The notes beneath the pieces were generated by a model. It was not told the DNA's origin and did no database searches. It saw nothing but the letters and a program-made list of their open reading frames with translations. A DNA stretch of 64,000 nucleotides from CAYTGM01 sp964437365 (GTDB lineage: Bacteria; Sumerlaeota; Sumerlaeia; SLMS01). Shown one piece after another: positions 1 to 9,021 of the stretch. The position numbers and the translations under genes are program-made. The stretch spans positions 150,215 through 214,214 of the forward strand of contig CAYTGM010000008.1 in NCBI GenBank assembly GCA_964437365.1, written 5' to 3'. How positions within the stretch are numbered: position 1 is the first letter of the stretch; each line of letters opens with the position of its first letter.

Positions 1-488
1 GCTGTCGTGACGGAAAAATCGGCTTCATCAAGTTTCATCGCCTTCATGATATCGTGAAACATTTTCCCGATCTCGCCAGCAAACAGGTCTGCCTTCTGGT
101 CGTTCTCCTGGGTGGGAGCCTCAAGAAGACATAAGACTTTCGGACTCTCAGATCCCTGACCCGGAAGAGCCTGATTTCTGGTGAGATGAAGGCTGCATGA
201 GGTACAGCCTCTAATTTCGTTTGCCAGAGTCGCGAGCTGCTCGCGTCGGTTATCTTCATTAACAGCAGGGAGAGACTGAATGGAAGGGAGCTCTTTAGCT
301 GGGGGAGGAGCTACCGAAGGAGTCTGTGTTCCTTTTTGCGGTCTGGTTACTTCTCCAGCCCGACTTGAGATGGAGGGCCTTCTCGATTCACTGTTCTTCT
401 CAATTTCCGGATAAGGAACCTCCAGAAACTCGAACCCGAGAGATTGGAGGAGTTTTTTTTGAAGAAGAATGTCTTTTGAGTCGGTCAT
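1..488 (-). CDS. Uracil-DNA glycosylase family 4-like protein, 3' end cut by window edge
   Basis: The reading frame starts at ATG 488 and stays open to the left edge, giving the first 162 residues. Residues 1-80 are a variable, Pro/Ser-rich linker. From residue 84 the sequence resembles the N-terminus of family 4 uracil-DNA glycosylases: a GCTSC segment with Cys95 and Cys98, which would be two of the four ligands of the [4Fe-4S] cluster, then LHLTRNQALPGQG and a LLEAPT segment near residue 121 where the family normally has GEAPG. Family members excise uracil from DNA. The Gly-to-Leu change in the catalytic motif means glycosylase activity is uncertain; the protein may be a divergent member. 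No good Shine-Dalgarno sequence precedes the start. It is divergent from the pseudopilin operon. The family assignment is fairly sure; activity is not. Confidence 0.7.
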   Translation of the reverse strand, partial: MTDSKDILLQKKLLQSLGFEFLEVPYPEIEKNSESRRPSISSRAGEVTRPQKGTQTPSVAPPPAKELPSIQSLPAVNEDNRREQLATLANEIRGCTSCSLHLTRNQALPGQGSESPKVLCLLEAPTQENDQKADLFAGEIGKMFHDIMKAMKLDEADFSVTT

Positions 489-791
489 TAAAGTTAAACG
501 GGATCGAGGGTGTCTGCGGCTGGAGAATAAATAAAAGAGAAGTCCCCGTGGTAGCCATCGAAAAAGATCATAGGTCTGTTATTAGATGACCAGTCAGTAT
601 AATCCCCGAAAAAATGCTGGTTGTTCATTCCGCAACATTACTTTTTTAGCGAACCATCACTATTTGTTTTGATTTCGTTGACGCAGGAATTCAGAGTGCC
701 CAATACTTGATCAGGACTGGAAATGCTGTGCCCAAGAGACAGTGTGTACCCGTTCGGAGTTAAATCAGCCCCCTGACTAGATTTTGAGAAG
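489..791. other. Divergent intergenic region with a possible -10 box
   Basis: No gene is visible here. The region separates the divergent glycosylase-like gene and the pseudopilin operon and should hold both promoters. A TATAAT hexamer lies at 598-603 on the plus strand, but no good -35 box is found 16-18 bases upstream, so only the position is suggestive. Confidence 0.25.
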
Positions 792-1319
792 ATGAAAGCA
801 CCCCTCCAGCCTAGAAGACCTCGACGCGGCTTTTCTTTACCAGAAATGCTCGTGGTCATCGTAATCATCATCTTCGCAACCACTGTGTCACTCCTCGCTT
901 ATCGCAATTACAGGCAGGGATCAGCCCTTCGGATGTCCTCTGAAAAGGTGCGATCCGGTCTTGTTCAGGCCAGAAGCCGCTCTATTGCTGCGGGCCTTCC
1001 AAGCTCTTTTGTGGTGGATATTGATAATAATACGTTCTGGATTGATGACCTCAATTCCGATTATACAGTGAAAAGTCCCAAAATAATCCCGCTCGAATAC
1101 CTTCCGCAGGACGCTGTAATTGAAGAGGTTACTATTAATTCAACAACGTTCTCTGATGGAATTAGAGGCATCCTTTTTCAGTCTGACGGGACAAATCCGT
1201 TCCTGACCATCGTTCTCAGACGAACAAATGCTGACATCACACAAGATAAGAACTATTATAGTATTCAGATGTATCCTTCATCATCGACCCCGAAGGTTTG
1301 GCCGAACGAGCGTAAATAA
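792..1319 (+). CDS. GspH/FimT-like pseudopilin
   Basis: This 175-residue protein begins with a basic leader and the prepilin peptidase site RRG|FSLPEMLVVIVII, with Glu at +5, followed by one hydrophobic helix. The rest is a small globular domain with the 'LVQARSRSIAAG' segment typical of GspH/FimT minor pseudopilins. Such proteins are cleaved and methylated by the prepilin peptidase, sit in the inner membrane and join the tip of the type II secretion pseudopilus. It is the first gene of a nine-gene pseudopilin operon, with GspI six bases downstream. A GAGAAG directly before the ATG is a poorly spaced ribosome site. Confidence 0.8.
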   Translation: MKAPLQPRRPRRGFSLPEMLVVIVIIIFATTVSLLAYRNYRQGSALRMSSEKVRSGLVQARSRSIAAGLPSSFVVDIDNNTFWIDDLNSDYTVKSPKIIPLEYLPQDAVIEEVTINSTTFSDGIRGILFQSDGTNPFLTIVLRRTNADITQDKNYYSIQMYPSSSTPKVWPNERK

Positions 1320-1325
1320 CTTATC

Positions 1326-1769
1326 ATGATGTCACCTTTAAGAAAATCCGCCTCCCAGAGAAGGGGGTATACCCTCGCAGAGGTACTTGTCGCCATGGTT
1401 GTTCTGGCGATCGGTGTTGCGGGAGTCCTCCAGTTTTTCCCACCCAGTATTCGAGCCAACTCAGACGCTGCCCTTAGAGGGAAAGCGGTCCTGCTTGCTC
1501 AGAAGAAAATTGAGGAAATTCGGCGTGACGATACCGCGGGAGGGGATTACATTGATACCATCCGCAATCTTCCGAACCCAACAAATCAGATCACTTTCGC
1601 CGAAGATCCACGCCTTGTTTACCAGTTTTCCTCTTATTCTTTTCGAGACCCCAGTGGAAGCAGTGGCGATCCTGAATTCGATCCCAACGTGCCTCGAATC
1701 ATCGTGAGTTTTAGCCCATCTTTCAGAGATAGCGATGAGGTCATTTGCGAGATTCGCTTCGATAGCTGA
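1326..1769 (+). CDS. GspI/PilV-like minor pseudopilin
   Basis: The 147-residue product has the class III signal RRG|YTLAEVLVAMVVLAIGVAG, which is characteristic of GspI and PilV proteins (tyrosine at +1, Glu at +5, Ala/Val-rich helix). A short helix with 'LLAQKKIEEIRRDD' follows, as in GspI, where the N-terminal region packs against GspJ and GspK. It is translated from tandem ATGs at 1326 and 1329 and follows gspH by six bases. Within the operon it is expected to form the tip complex with the two following gene products. The C-terminal half is not conserved enough to say more. Confidence 0.78.
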   Translation: MMSPLRKSASQRRGYTLAEVLVAMVVLAIGVAGVLQFFPPSIRANSDAALRGKAVLLAQKKIEEIRRDDTAGGDYIDTIRNLPNPTNQITFAEDPRLVYQFSSYSFRDPSGSSGDPEFDPNVPRIIVSFSPSFRDSDEVICEIRFDS

Positions 1770-1924
1770 CCCCCCATAATAAATGCAGAATAAAAAGGTG
1801 CCACAGCGCCGGATTTGCCCCATATTGACTTGTGCCGGATAAGTCATGTCTCCTAAATTGGCAGCCTACGCTTTTCCGAGTACAAGCCCCCAATTGTAGA
1901 GATTGATGATCTGCCCTCCTTACA

Positions 1925-2908
1925 ATGCCGCGATTAAGATTTCATAAATCAAATAGAATCAAAGGTTTGACTCTCGTCGAGCTTTTAACCGCCTCGGCTA
2001 TTTCACTGGTGATGGTGGGGACCGTGGCTGCTGCCTTCATTCAGATAATTCGAACTTCCGATGAAACGGAGGCGCTCGTCCAGGCTCATACCACAGCACG
2101 CTCAGCGGTGGCAGCGATTGCACGAGACCTGAGGCAGCTCCAGCTCGATCCCAATCCGAATTTTCAGCAGCTCTTTGTTATTGATAGAACTCTCACCTAT
2201 GGTGATTTCGTCGATAATGACGGAGATGGGGATGTTGATGAGGAAAATTTCGATGCGCGTCACGACGAGGCCAGCACGTGGAGCCCGATCAACGATCGCC
2301 ACGCATTTATCGGGGGATTCACAGAGCGGTCGACTTTTGTTACCGTTCCTGACTATGGTGACGGTGATGTCGACGAAGACACCCGCTTCTCGGCCGATGA
2401 AGTGACATTTATCAAGCCTCCCGGTTCTTCCGGGTTTGGTTCTCCAAGACAGCGGATTACCTATCGAATTGGGGACTTTGATGGAGAAGAGAATGTCCTT
2501 CTGAGAATTATTGAGAATAATCCTTCTCCAGCTTCGACGGGAGCTGGCGTTGTTGAGCCCGTGGCTTTCGATGTTGTGAGCCTGGATATTCTTCCCTGGA
2601 ATCCCAACAATAATAACACAAATAGTCCTGTTCCTGGCGCTCCCTATTACGAGACTTCATGGGATGCGCAATCAATCGGGTTCCCAGGTGTTAATCCCAT
2701 TGGCAATACAGATGGAACTGTCCCACCCTTTAAATTACCGGCGGCTTTTTTGATCCGAGTTGTTGCTAATGCGGAAAAACAGCCCTTAAGCGAAATCGCT
2801 GGCTGGCCATTGACCGGTGAATCTTTGAAGACGGTCGCCATGACGACGGTGGTAAATGTTGATGAAGTACTCCAGGATCCAAGATATGAGGACTGGGTAA
2901 GGCCATGA
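1925..2908 (+). CDS. GspJ/PilW-like minor pseudopilin with an acidic calcium-loop-like insert
   Basis: This 327-residue protein has the prepilin leader IKG|LTLVELLTASAISLVMVGTVAAAF and the 'TTARSAVAAIARDLRQLQ' helix seen in GspJ and PilW proteins. GspJ is a minor pseudopilin of the tip complex. It is longer than the usual ~200 residues. One reason is an Asp-rich stretch around residues 99-112 (VDNDGDGDVDEEN) that resembles an EF-hand or thrombospondin-3 calcium loop; a second, DYGDGDVDEDT, follows about 45 residues later. Its TGA overlaps the ATG of the next gene (ATGA), so translation is probably coupled. A 155-base gap separates it from gspI. Confidence 0.75.
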   Translation: MPRLRFHKSNRIKGLTLVELLTASAISLVMVGTVAAAFIQIIRTSDETEALVQAHTTARSAVAAIARDLRQLQLDPNPNFQQLFVIDRTLTYGDFVDNDGDGDVDEENFDARHDEASTWSPINDRHAFIGGFTERSTFVTVPDYGDGDVDEDTRFSADEVTFIKPPGSSGFGSPRQRITYRIGDFDGEENVLLRIIENNPSPASTGAGVVEPVAFDVVSLDILPWNPNNNNTNSPVPGAPYYETSWDAQSIGFPGVNPIGNTDGTVPPFKLPAAFLIRVVANAEKQPLSEIAGWPLTGESLKTVAMTTVVNVDEVLQDPRYEDWVRP

Positions 2909-5283
2909 GACTCAACCTCTCCACATATCGACTCCCCGACAAGAAAAGGTCGTCCAGGCGTGGATCAACGCTGCTGATCGTTCTTGCCGTGTTATCACTC
3001 CTCGTCCTGATGGCTGTGACTCTTGGCTATACGAGTAAGCTTGAGGTGATTTCCTCAAGGAACTTTGAAGCCGGCGTGCAGAGAGACATTGCTGTGATCT
3101 CGAGTCTGCGATCTGCTTCACTGGAAATAAATAAGTCGATGCCTTATCAGGCTATTGGAGAGTTCGACCTTCATAAAGGCTTGGTGCAGGGCAATTTCCG
3201 GGAGGGGGTTATCACCGAGAACTCTCACGTTTTCGTGGAGGACCTCTCAGCAAAACTGAACGTCAATACAGCTTCGCCAGAAGCGCTTCAGCGTTTCTTC
3301 GGAAAGCTCGCCTATGACAATCAGATGGAACTTAACGTCTCTGGTCTTGTCTCCGGTATCGTTGCCCGAAGAACAGGAAATGATGGAATGGCGGGTGCAG
3401 CTGGCGTTGATGATAACGATACGCTGGAGTCGGCCCTGTTTATCAACGATGATACAAAGCTGGCACCGAAATCGACCCGCATCAGCCTCGAAAGAAATCA
3501 GGTAAAGCAGAATCTTGATCCACGAGGCATCGATGAATGTAACGAAGGCGATGGTCAGCGCGAAGAACTTGAAAAACTTATTTTTGGCGAAGATGAAGAC
3601 GAAGAGTTCGTAGCGGATATACGTTATCCTGCCTTCGGTGATGATCTCCGCTTTGGCCGGCTGGAGGAACTTCTGGAAGTTCCTGGAATGACTCCAAGGC
3701 TCTTTACGCTCGCAGCCCCTTATTTAACAGTCTTCAGCGTTTCGCAGCAGCTCCACTTTCCCTCCTCGGAAGAGGGAGAGTTTCCAGTTTCCCCCGTCGA
3801 CCTTAATCGCGCGACGGCTGAGGAACTTTACGAAGCGCTCTACGCGGAATACGGCTATACAAAAGATGAAGAGCTACTTAAGCAGTTCGCCGCAAATGTG
3901 GTGGATTATCGAGACTTGGACAGTGTGCCGACGATTCTTCACTTGAACGGTGCTGATGTCATTGGTTTTGAAAGAACGCCTGTCATCATTGAAGTCTATC
4001 CCGATGCGATTACGTCTGAGGAAGATGGAGACGATGGACAATTTGTTGAGGTTTACAACCCCTGGCCTGAACCTTTCAACCTTTCAGGGTGGAGATTGAC
4101 AGTGAACGGGGTAACGATTCCCCTGACTGGTCAGCTTGGATCGCAGGATTATCTGATCGTCACAGACGATTACAAAGACGAAGCGGATGACGATGGTTAT
4201 TCGTTCTTTGATAACTTTGGTAGAGCAACAAATAATGCCTCGAAGAGAATTATCGAGAATCAAAGTCTGAATCTGCCTGAGTCTGGCTCCATGAACAGAG
4301 TTGAACTTCTTGATGGTGATGGTAATCTGATCGATCAGTTTGTCTATAATGGAAACGCTGGTTTCAGTACGGCAACAAGCCTTCAAAGAGCAAATTCAAT
4401 TGTCAGGGAAGTCCAGGTGGCGCCGGTCACTCCTTTTGGCCGCTATCCCGAATCTGCTCCCGATTCAGAGGTGGTGCAAAAACTCTTGTCTTCACCTAAA
4501 GAGGCTCCCTTTTTGACTCCCTATGATATTCTGAACGTGTTTTCTGGCTTCGCACGCATGGATGGTGATGAAGGAAATCGATGGGGTTTCCCTGTTGAAG
4601 GGTCTCCCAAGTCGGGAGATTCGTCTTTGAGATCTAAGGCAACAGATCCTGCACACCTTGATCTGAGACTGCTGGACCTTTTTGCTGTCGAAGCGAATAA
4701 ACGTCCTCGTTACAAGGGGCTTGATCGTGAGGATGCCGATACTGAAAGAAAGTCTGCCCGGGATCGCTTGAACCCATGGCATCGAGATGTTGGGGATGCT
4801 TCAGCTGAAGACTTGTCTCGACTTGAAAGAGATGCAGAAGCCCATGCCTTCTTTGAGTATGCCGTCAAGCCGGTCGGGCATCGTAATGGTAGAGTTAATC
4901 TGAATACCGCAGAGGCACCTGTTCTCCATGCTCTCGGATTGTCAGAGGAGCAAATACAGTATATTCTAGCTGAGCGAGATGTCATCTTCAACGAGGCCAT
5001 CAGTGGCGTGGGATCGAGAACGGTTCTCTACAAGAGTTATGAAGAGTTGTTCTCCGACGATAATCTCTGGAGTCTCTATTCTGGTGATGATTGCCAGCTG
5101 AAGTCCCTGAGAGAAACTCTCTTGAAAGAGGCAGGTTTCAGTTCGAGTGCCTTTCTGCTTGAGGGCGCCCCACTTGAAGTCACAAAGTCTGATGGAAAAG
5201 ATCGTCATTCGCCTCGAGCCCAAATGGTTGTGGCCTTTGATGGGTCGACACCAGAGCTGGTCTACTGGCGGCTTGCGCCTTAA
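2905..5283 (+). CDS. GspK-like pseudopilin with lamin-tail domain and repeated helix-hairpin-helix segments
   Basis: At 792 residues this is more than twice the usual GspK length. The N-terminus is RRG|STLLIVLAVLSLLVLMAVTL; as in GspK, the +5 position is not Glu. A GspK-like helix-hairpin-helix segment (KLNVNTASPEAL) lies near residue 118, a second (DLNRATAEELYEAL) near 299 and a third (RVNLNTAEAPVLHALG) near 663. Between the second and third, about residues 359-498, is a lamin tail domain-like region (FVEVYNPWPEPFNLSGWRL, then LIVTDD and ELLDGDGNLIDQFVYN). GspK caps the pseudopilus tip with GspI and GspJ. The embedded lamin-tail fold suggests an exposed binding role in the periplasm, which is inference. 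It overlaps the previous gene by four bases. Confidence 0.78.
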   Translation: MRLNLSTYRLPDKKRSSRRGSTLLIVLAVLSLLVLMAVTLGYTSKLEVISSRNFEAGVQRDIAVISSLRSASLEINKSMPYQAIGEFDLHKGLVQGNFREGVITENSHVFVEDLSAKLNVNTASPEALQRFFGKLAYDNQMELNVSGLVSGIVARRTGNDGMAGAAGVDDNDTLESALFINDDTKLAPKSTRISLERNQVKQNLDPRGIDECNEGDGQREELEKLIFGEDEDEEFVADIRYPAFGDDLRFGRLEELLEVPGMTPRLFTLAAPYLTVFSVSQQLHFPSSEEGEFPVSPVDLNRATAEELYEALYAEYGYTKDEELLKQFAANVVDYRDLDSVPTILHLNGADVIGFERTPVIIEVYPDAITSEEDGDDGQFVEVYNPWPEPFNLSGWRLTVNGVTIPLTGQLGSQDYLIVTDDYKDEADDDGYSFFDNFGRATNNASKRIIENQSLNLPESGSMNRVELLDGDGNLIDQFVYNGNAGFSTATSLQRANSIVREVQVAPVTPFGRYPESAPDSEVVQKLLSSPKEAPFLTPYDILNVFSGFARMDGDEGNRWGFPVEGSPKSGDSSLRSKATDPAHLDLRLLDLFAVEANKRPRYKGLDREDADTERKSARDRLNPWHRDVGDASAEDLSRLERDAEAHAFFEYAVKPVGHRNGRVNLNTAEAPVLHALGLSEEQIQYILAERDVIFNEAISGVGSRTVLYKSYEELFSDDNLWSLYSGDDCQLKSLRETLLKEAGFSSSAFLLEGAPLEVTKSDGKDRHSPRAQMVVAFDGSTPELVYWRLAP

Positions 5284-5404
5284 TGATGTATTAGTTGCAA
5301 CTGGATGTTGACGCTTCAAGTATGTTGGTCCCATCCATTAACGGTCCTGAAGAAGTTTAAACTGCTCGGGATTTAACCTGAAAGAATAAAGAGAATTTCG
5401 CCCC

Positions 5405-6397
5405 ATGAAACGACACTTAGCCTCCTCAAAAAAGGGTTTCACCCTCGTTGAGCTGTTGATTGTCGGCGCTCTGATATCACTCTTCGCAACTCTGGCTGTC
5501 TTCGGAGTTCAGCAGCAGTATGATTCCAATGTAAGAAAAGCCACCGTGGGTGAAGTCCGCAATATTGCTTCTTCGCTCGATTTTGCAAACCTTGATACGA
5601 GTATCTTTCCAAGGCTTTGCTGGCTGACAGAAAGTCAGGAAGGGCTCGACTTCGTAAGTTCGCTCATCACTGGCAATTCAACCGACCCTGCTGCTTATTT
5701 CAGACTTGATATCAATGGGCGTCCGAGTCCTCAGCCAGGTAGTGTCCGGCAGCAATGGAATGGCCCCTACTTTAATATCTCTCAAAGCCGGGCAGGACTT
5801 TCCAGGGGGCGCGGTGGATTCGTTTATATGGTTATTCCTGAACTGGCAGCCTTCGGCGATTCGTCAACCAATCCTGCAAATGTGAATTCATCTACGGGGC
5901 TCAGGTGGCCAGCAGACCCCTATGGAAATCCATATACCGTCTACATGCTCGACGTAAATACTGCCGACCGGGCCCTCTATTTTGTTACAGATGACAGTAA
6001 CCCCGATACGCAGGGGCCAGAGGCTGCCAATCCCACAAGAAAAGGGAATTACGTCAATGCCGTCGTCAGCTATGGTCGAAATCACTACCCGGGTGGTGGC
6101 CCAGATGTTATTGTAAACTTTGGAGCAAATCCCGGAAGTGGCAACGGTGTAGCAGCTGCAGAAGGTCAGGGGCCGTTTGCGCTTCGTCTCTATAAAGGTG
6201 TCGTAAACGGAACTGTTCCGAATAAATCACTTCCCACCTACACTTCCTTGACAGGACTTGAATATAACACGAACCGAGCAAATGTCTGGAGTGATCAGTT
6301 CATTGGAAATGTTTCCGGACAGTTACCAACTGACGGTGCTGGCAATCCAGTTGGGATCACCGATACCGGTAGTGACGATATAATCTACGAATTCTAA
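5405..6397 (+). CDS. GspG-like pseudopilin, copy 1 of 5
   Basis: The product (330 residues) starts MKRHLASSKKG|FTLVELLIVGALISLFATL, a clear prepilin leader with Glu at +5. The mature part carries the GspG hallmarks shared by all five tandem copies: 'WNGPYFN', then 'WPADPYGNPYTVYM', which corresponds to the DPWGxPY motif of the major pseudopilin calcium site, then 'SYGRNHYPGGGPD', and a C-terminal 'GSDDIIYEF'. GspG polymerises into the pseudopilus. This copy is longer than canonical GspG (~140 residues) because of loop insertions. It follows gspK by 121 bases and may be transcribed with it. Which copy is the main subunit cannot be told. Confidence 0.75.
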   Translation: MKRHLASSKKGFTLVELLIVGALISLFATLAVFGVQQQYDSNVRKATVGEVRNIASSLDFANLDTSIFPRLCWLTESQEGLDFVSSLITGNSTDPAAYFRLDINGRPSPQPGSVRQQWNGPYFNISQSRAGLSRGRGGFVYMVIPELAAFGDSSTNPANVNSSTGLRWPADPYGNPYTVYMLDVNTADRALYFVTDDSNPDTQGPEAANPTRKGNYVNAVVSYGRNHYPGGGPDVIVNFGANPGSGNGVAAAEGQGPFALRLYKGVVNGTVPNKSLPTYTSLTGLEYNTNRANVWSDQFIGNVSGQLPTDGAGNPVGITDTGSDDIIYEF

Positions 6398-6457
6398 TGA
6401 AGGCTGAGAAAACTCATTGAATCGAGAAGAGTTTGATCTGAAGGAGCAATACGCCCG

Positions 6458-7210
6458 ATGAGAAATTTGAGGAAAAATTCTGGCTTTACCGCGGTTGAAA
6501 TCGCCATGGTTGCAACGGTAATTGCCATCCTTGCTCTGTTGGTTCTTCCCCTGTTTCGTCAGCGTGCTGAAGATGCAAAGCTGGCCGCAGCACAGGATGA
6601 AGTTCAGAGTCTGGCCAAGGCACTCATCCTTGTTGAAGCAGATATGCCTGGTAATTTTCTGCCGAGGCTTAATGACTTGGATAATAAGTCGTTTCAGGAC
6701 TCAGACACGTTGCCAACAGGTGGAAATACTAATCACCTGGAACCGCCAAGAGCCAGGTGGCTTCCAGGCACCAGCAACGCATCACCAGGACAGTTTATTG
6801 ATGTGAATGACCCGCTTTTCGGTCTGACCTATCCGACGGTTGTTCAGAACTGGTTCGGTCCTTACATCGCGATGAGAAATACGGTTACTCTGAATGAGCT
6901 CTTAAACCAGTTTGCTCCACTGACAGACTCGGGCGGAAATGTAGGCCCGATTGCTGTCTTCACAGGAAGCATTGATTCCCAGACACTGAATGTTGACCGC
7001 TACCCAGTTGATCCCTGGGGAACACCTTACCTTCTCTTCGGACCAGAAGAGACGATTTATAACTTTCGCGTCGTTTACTCTTTAGGGCCAGATGCTGTTC
7101 CGGGCTCTCTTGATCTCTACGGCGGCGGAGGAGTACCTGCTAATGCATATGATCGTCGTCAGCCCTTCTTAGGTGCTCCTCAGACAGACGACATATCGTT
7201 TGAATTCTAA
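6458..7210 (+). CDS. GspG-like pseudopilin, copy 2 of 5
   Basis: This 250-residue protein has the leader MRNLRKNSG|FTAVEIAMVATVIAILALLVLP with Glu at +5. It shares with its neighbours 'NWFGPYIA', 'YPVDPWGTPYLLFG', 'YSLGPDAVPGS' and the C-terminus 'QTDDISFEF', which match the conserved calcium-binding loop region of GspG pseudopilins. An AAGGAG ribosome site stands in front of the start. It lies 60 bases after copy 1 in the same orientation. The spacing and shared motifs suggest a tandem array built by repeated duplication, with strong divergence between copies outside the motifs. Confidence 0.75.
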   Translation: MRNLRKNSGFTAVEIAMVATVIAILALLVLPLFRQRAEDAKLAAAQDEVQSLAKALILVEADMPGNFLPRLNDLDNKSFQDSDTLPTGGNTNHLEPPRARWLPGTSNASPGQFIDVNDPLFGLTYPTVVQNWFGPYIAMRNTVTLNELLNQFAPLTDSGGNVGPIAVFTGSIDSQTLNVDRYPVDPWGTPYLLFGPEETIYNFRVVYSLGPDAVPGSLDLYGGGGVPANAYDRRQPFLGAPQTDDISFEF

Positions 7211-7238
7211 TCGAGTCATGAAAGGGACGAGACCCGTT

Positions 7239-8039
7239 ATGAAGACTCTTTTGACACATAGCAATCGCCGATCTGGCTTCTCGATCATTGAGTTGCTGGT
7301 CGCTATTATCATTATCGGCATTCTTGTGACCATCCTTCTGCCGGTCGTCGCAAACCGCGCAGAACAGGCCCGTGTCGCTCGCGTTAACTCTGATCTGGAA
7401 AACCTGGCGAGTTCGATGGAACGCGTAGCTGTTGATACTGGCTATTACGTGCGCCTCTTCGCCCTGAACGATGTTCTTCGTGGCGACGGCGTTGCCTTCA
7501 ACAGGGATCTCCCCGGAGATCCAGATGATAACATTGATGGTTTAACAGACTATGATATCGGTGGCGGTTTTCTAGAGTTCCCTGGTAGTAATTCCCTCTT
7601 CATTGATACGCGAACAGGTGATTTCGCCGTGGGGCTGAACCGCACTGCCTTCTTCAATCGCTTGCTGGCTACGGAAACGAACTTCGATGGGACGAGCGTC
7701 GGTTGGACGGGTCCCTACATTAACTGGCAGACAGATGATAATATCTATCAGGGTGTTGCGGGTAGAACGGGTGTTCCCGACGACCCATGGGGAAATGATT
7801 ATATTCTTTTCACACGAGAAGGAATGTTTCTTGAACCTGATGGGCTTCTTGTAGACAGTGTTTCTCAAAATGTGGATGGCGGCTTTTCATCTGGAGGCCC
7901 ATTTGATACATTTGAAATCTTTGATCGCCCGACCATCATCAGCCTCGGTCCAAATGGTGCCCCTGGCGACGGTTCTACCACCGGTGATGAAGGTGATTTT
8001 GGCGAAGCCGACGATTTTGTGCGTCAGTTTGGCAGGTAA
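7239..8039 (+). CDS. GspG-like pseudopilin, copy 3 of 5
   Basis: The start chosen is ATG 7239, giving MKTLLTHSNRRSG|FSIIELLVAIIIIGILVTILLP, a leader of normal length; an in-frame ATG at 7218 is possible, but 7239 has AAAGGGA upstream. The 266-residue product has Glu at +5 and the family motifs 'WTGPYINW', 'VPDDPWGNDYILFT', 'ISLGPNGAPGDGS' and a C-terminal 'EADDFVRQFGR', which is a variant of the DDI ending in the other copies. It is an inner-membrane pseudopilin processed by a prepilin peptidase not encoded in the window. It begins 28 bases after copy 2. Confidence 0.74.
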   Translation: MKTLLTHSNRRSGFSIIELLVAIIIIGILVTILLPVVANRAEQARVARVNSDLENLASSMERVAVDTGYYVRLFALNDVLRGDGVAFNRDLPGDPDDNIDGLTDYDIGGGFLEFPGSNSLFIDTRTGDFAVGLNRTAFFNRLLATETNFDGTSVGWTGPYINWQTDDNIYQGVAGRTGVPDDPWGNDYILFTREGMFLEPDGLLVDSVSQNVDGGFSSGGPFDTFEIFDRPTIISLGPNGAPGDGSTTGDEGDFGEADDFVRQFGR

Positions 8040-8148
8040 GACCTATACTATGTTGCAGGTAGGCAGCATAGAGCTTAAGCAAGATCTGAGATTGAACCTG
8101 AAGTTCTAGAAAACGAATTTAGAAAGCCTAACGGAGGTTTCTTTTCCG

Positions 8149-8925
8149 ATGAAATTCATTCGCAAGTCAACAAAGCGAGGTATAACTCTGACCGAGCTGT
8201 TGGTCGTCCTCGCCATCATCTCGCTGCTCGCAACGATCGCCGTTCCTGTTTACCTGAGCCAGATCGCACGCGCCAAGGTTTCCACAGCACAGGCTGAAGT
8301 AAAGGCAATCGCCGATGCAGAACAGCAGGTTGCGACTCTCCACGGGTTCTTTGTTCCCATTCATATTCTGGATAACATTCCCAACCGTGAAGATAATGTC
8401 GGCGGTAGTATCAACACCCGAGACGACTTTGATAATCTCAGTTCTCAGACACGCTATCTGATTAGAACAGATATTCCACTTGTCGATCAGGACGGCGCTA
8501 ACCAGCTGACATTGGGAACCGCTGATATCCGTGTCGAAAACCTCATCGAAACATGGCAAGGCCCCTTCTTGAACCCGCAGCGTGTCTACTACATTGGTCA
8601 GGACGTTGGTAGTGGAGCTACAGGTGACCTCACCGAAGATCTTCCAATAGATCCCTGGGGTAACCCCTACCGGGTTTACACAGACTTTGGTCTCGCTGGA
8701 ACAGCTGGACTGCCCAATAATACGATCAACAATATCACCATTGGTTTTGATAACCTTCGTCTGACAAGCGGCGCGGTTGAGCAAGATCGCTTCGATCGAT
8801 TTGCGATCGTTTCGTACGGACCGGACGGAGTTACAGGCTTTACTGGCGACCCGCTGGAACAGGGCGATGATATTTACTACACATTTGCCGGTATTTTCAA
8901 CGAAACGAATTATCAAGGCTTCTAA
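8149..8925 (+). CDS. GspG-like pseudopilin, copy 4 of 5
   Basis: The 258-residue product starts MKFIRKSTKRG|ITLTELLVVLAIISLLATIAVPVYL, a prepilin leader with Glu at +5, preceded by a GGAGG ribosome site. It shows 'TWQGPFLN', 'LPIDPWGNPYRVYT', 'VSYGPDGVTGFTGD' and 'GDDIYYTF', all corresponding to GspG calcium-loop and C-terminal motifs. Unlike copies 1 and 2 it has a C-terminal extension after the DDI motif (ending NETNYQGF). It lies in the same operon, 109 bases after copy 3. A role as a pseudopilus subunit is inferred from family and context. Confidence 0.75.
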   Translation: MKFIRKSTKRGITLTELLVVLAIISLLATIAVPVYLSQIARAKVSTAQAEVKAIADAEQQVATLHGFFVPIHILDNIPNREDNVGGSINTRDDFDNLSSQTRYLIRTDIPLVDQDGANQLTLGTADIRVENLIETWQGPFLNPQRVYYIGQDVGSGATGDLTEDLPIDPWGNPYRVYTDFGLAGTAGLPNNTINNITIGFDNLRLTSGAVEQDRFDRFAIVSYGPDGVTGFTGDPLEQGDDIYYTFAGIFNETNYQGF

Positions 8926-9021
8926 GCCCATACGAAAGCAAATAATGACTCTTAGTCTATACTCCTCACTAACAGAGATTAAACGATGAGGAGACAACCC
9001 GAAAGGTTAGCAACACAGGTG

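Noticed and set aside
8167..8997. A 276-codon minus-strand open frame opposite the fourth GspG-like gene
   Set aside because: The plus strand has a convincing prepilin with conserved motifs; the antisense frame has no recognisable features.
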